From: Micromonospora tulbaghiae | Lineage (GTDB): Bacteria; Actinomycetota; Actinomycetes; Mycobacteriales; Micromonosporaceae | Assembly (NCBI RefSeq): GCF_900091605.1 | Contig: NZ_FMCQ01000002.1 | Coordinates: forward strand, 558,001-622,000 | Direction: 5' to 3' | DNA length: 64,000 nucleotides | Translations under genes and position numbers: made by a program | In this document: positions 62,332 to 64,000 of the stretch, piece after piece | Layout of the letters: each line of letters begins with the position of its first letter | Position numbering within the stretch: position 1 is the stretch's first letter | The notes under the pieces: model-generated | Database searches by the model: none | What the model was told of the DNA's origin: nothing | Seen by the model: the letters and a program-made list of their open reading frames with translations, nothing else

Positions 62332-63729
62332 GTGACTGCACATCCCGTGGCGGAAGATCCCGCCTCGACGACGGTGGACTGGGTGGACGACATCCTGTTC
62401 ACCGGCCGCGACACCGACGTCTGCCTGCGCCTGCCCGAACCGGTCGACAAGGGCACGCTGCGCCGGCTCGTCGGCGAGGCCCAGGACCGGCTCGCCGAGG
62501 CCGGCCTGCGCGCCGGAGGCGCCGCCGCGCTGCGCCTGCCGCCCTCGCTGGCGTACGTGGCCCACCTGCTCGCCACCTGGCGTACCGGCGCCCAGGCGGT
62601 GCTGCTCGACCACCGGCTCACCGACCACGAGGTCGACCAGGCGCTGCGCCGGCTCGGCCCGCAGGTGGTGGTCGCCCCGGTCCGCTCCGGCGGCGGCGCG
62701 CTGCGGATCTTCGTCGACGTCACCGCCGGGGTCAGCGCGTACTCCGACCGCCCGGCGGGCAGCCCGCATGCGGTGATCCAGCTCAGTTCCGGCTCCACCG
62801 GACCGTCCAAGGTGATCGGCCGTACCGCCGCCGACCTGGTCGCCGAGGTGCACCGCTACACCCGCATCGACGGTGTCGCGCTGCCCGGTGAGCGGATCAT
62901 CCTGCTGCCCAGCATGGTGCACGTGCTCGGCCTGGTCGGCGGTCTGCTCTACGGGCTGCACGCCGGAGTCGAGCTGTGCCCGCCGGAGCGGCTCAGCGGC
63001 GACGCGATCCTCGCCGCCGTCGCCGCCCAGGACACCCCGGCCACGGTGCTCGGCGTCCCGTTCCACATCGGGATGCTCGCCTCCACCACGCCGGCCGGGC
63101 CGCTGCCGCAGCTCAGGCGCATGACCACCGGCGGCGAGCTGGTGCCCGCGGCCGTGGCGAACGCGTTCACCGACCGGTACGGGGTGCCGCTGGGCAACAT
63201 GTACGGGATGACCGAGGTCGGCGTCATCGGCACCGACCTGTACGGGCGGCACCGCCCCGCGATCACGCCCGCCCCCGGCATCGAGGTACGCGAGCGCGAC
63301 GGCGAGCTGTGGGTGAGCTGCCCGGCCAACCCGTACGTCGGGCCGGCCGACCCGACCCGGTGGGCCGACGGCTGGCTGCACACCCGCGACGCCGGAGTGG
63401 TCGACCCGGACACCGGTCTGGTCACCGTCAAGGGCCGGCTGGACTCGCAGGTGTCGGTGGGCGGCCTGAAGGTCGACCTGACCGAGGTGGAGGCCACAGT
63501 CGCCGGCCTGCCCGGCGTCACCGCCGCGGTGGTGGTCTGGGACGACGGCATCACCGCGTACGTCCAGGCCGACGGCTCGCTGACCGAGGAGACGCTCGAC
63601 AAGCTGATCGCCGAGCGGCTGGCCGGCTTCAAACGTCCCCGCACGCTGCGTCTGCTCGACCAGATGCCCCGCACCACCACCGGAAAGCTGGTCCGGTCGG
63701 TCCCGGCGCTGCGGGACGCGGCGTCGTGA
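62332..63729 (+). CDS. acyl-activating enzyme (ANL superfamily AMP-dependent ligase)
   Basis: A protein of 465 residues. VIQLSSGSTGPSKVIGRT is the AMP-binding loop, NMYGMTEVGVIG the adenine-binding motif, WLHTRDAG and KGRLDSQVSVGGLKVDLTEVEATV the hinge, and TTTGKLVR the catalytic lysine. The order matches acyl-CoA or acyl-ACP synthetases. It is followed at 63902 by an ACP, so it may load a starter acid onto that carrier. GTG at 62332 has GGTGG nearby; GTG at 62314 is the alternative. The region 63730-63901 holds only a leader. Confidence 0.85.
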   Translation: MTAHPVAEDPASTTVDWVDDILFTGRDTDVCLRLPEPVDKGTLRRLVGEAQDRLAEAGLRAGGAAALRLPPSLAYVAHLLATWRTGAQAVLLDHRLTDHEVDQALRRLGPQVVVAPVRSGGGALRIFVDVTAGVSAYSDRPAGSPHAVIQLSSGSTGPSKVIGRTAADLVAEVHRYTRIDGVALPGERIILLPSMVHVLGLVGGLLYGLHAGVELCPPERLSGDAILAAVAAQDTPATVLGVPFHIGMLASTTPAGPLPQLRRMTTGGELVPAAVANAFTDRYGVPLGNMYGMTEVGVIGTDLYGRHRPAITPAPGIEVRERDGELWVSCPANPYVGPADPTRWADGWLHTRDAGVVDPDTGLVTVKGRLDSQVSVGGLKVDLTEVEATVAGLPGVTAAVVVWDDGITAYVQADGSLTEETLDKLIAERLAGFKRPRTLRLLDQMPRTTTGKLVRSVPALRDAAS

Positions 63730-63901
63730 CCGGCCCCCTGTACGAGCCGCACGCCCACCGGACCACCGGACGTCCGGCCCACCCCGAATCCCGCCCCGGA
63801 CCGGCCGGGCAACGCGCCACCCGCGCGCCCGACCCCGCCGGTTCCCACGCACGCGGTGTCCCGACCGGGCACCGTCAGCCACGGAGAAGAGGTCTGAACC
63901 C

Positions 63902-64000
63902 ATGCGAGACGAGGTCCGCACCTTCGTCGTCGAACAGCTCGCCGACATGAACTACGACGTGGAGGAGCTCGACGACGACACCACGCTCGGCCCCTCCGGC
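63902..64000 (+). CDS. acyl carrier protein, 3' end cut by window
   Basis: The first 33 residues are visible: MRDEVRTFVVEQLADMNYDV, then EELDDDTTLGPSG. This is the first helix and loop of an ACP; the modified serine lies beyond the window edge. AGAAGAGG sits about nine bases upstream of ATG. It follows the acyl-activating enzyme and probably receives the activated acid. It is unlike the fused ACP of the core PKS in sequence. Confidence 0.78.
   Translation, partial: MRDEVRTFVVEQLADMNYDVEELDDDTTLGPSG

Overview
The window is chromosomal DNA of a filamentous actinomycete, most likely Micromonospora or a close relative in the Micromonosporaceae. The evidence is a very high GC content with strong third-position GC bias, many GTG starts, long runs of genes joined by ATGA/GTGA overlaps, SARP and LacI regulators, F420/deazaflavin enzymes and a type II polyketide locus. 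No tRNA, rRNA, CRISPR array, transposase or integrase was seen.

Layout. (1) 1-508: 5'-truncated view of an RsbW-type ATPase gene. (2) 700-18063: a hexuronate/pectin utilisation locus around a divergent promoter at about 8.85-9.02 kb. Leftward run Gfo/Idh/MocA oxidoreductase, UxaC, an enolase-superfamily sugar-acid dehydratase, a mannitol-dehydrogenase-family hexuronate reductase, a second oxidoreductase and a secreted pectate lyase. Rightward run a LacI regulator, a carbohydrate ABC transporter (binding protein and two permeases), a YesL-like membrane protein, a PmoA-like protein, KDG kinase and KDPG aldolase. Together they give uptake, isomerisation, reduction, dehydration to KDG, phosphorylation and cleavage to pyruvate plus glyceraldehyde 3-phosphate. 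A second binding-protein gene at the end is fused to a relic of the lacI gene. (3) 18076-31659: a 15-gene leftward operon for a contractile-injection-system-like particle (sheath, tube, CIS_tube-like protein, VgrG-like spike, PAAR-like tip, gp25, baseplate J-like and gpI-like proteins, DUF4255-type cap). It is framed by five membrane proteins, and I see no AAA+ ATPase or tape-measure gene. (4) 31803-51906: ordinary chromosomal genes, including an LppM-like lipoprotein, a deazaflavin oxidoreductase, a LacI/MFS divergent pair, two CrcB fluoride channels, phenylacetate-CoA ligase with a PaaI-like thioesterase, a class III cyclase/ATPase facing a large LuxR-type ATPase regulator, an APC permease, an F420-dependent oxidoreductase, LtrA and a membrane-anchored helix-hairpin-helix protein. 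(5) 52158-64000: a type II polyketide locus, possibly of spore-pigment type. It holds two TcmI-like cyclases flanking a SARP regulator, a dedicated acetyl-CoA carboxylase (fused AccD-AccA, AccB, AccC), an ACP-aromatase/cyclase fusion, a cupin, KS-alpha, KS-beta, an acyl-activating enzyme and the start of a second ACP.

The most notable structures are listed here. A 63-bp repeat occurs twice (15008-15070 and 60310-60372); each copy carries a 20-codon mini-ORF whose stop overlaps the GTG start of the next gene, so it may relay translation between genes. A lacI remnant is fused to a duplicated binding-protein gene. The injection-system operon carries an HExxH membrane protein and a baseplate protein with Asp-box-like repeats. 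A 50-bp palindrome lies inside a coding sequence. All family assignments are from reading the translated sequence; no database search was possible.
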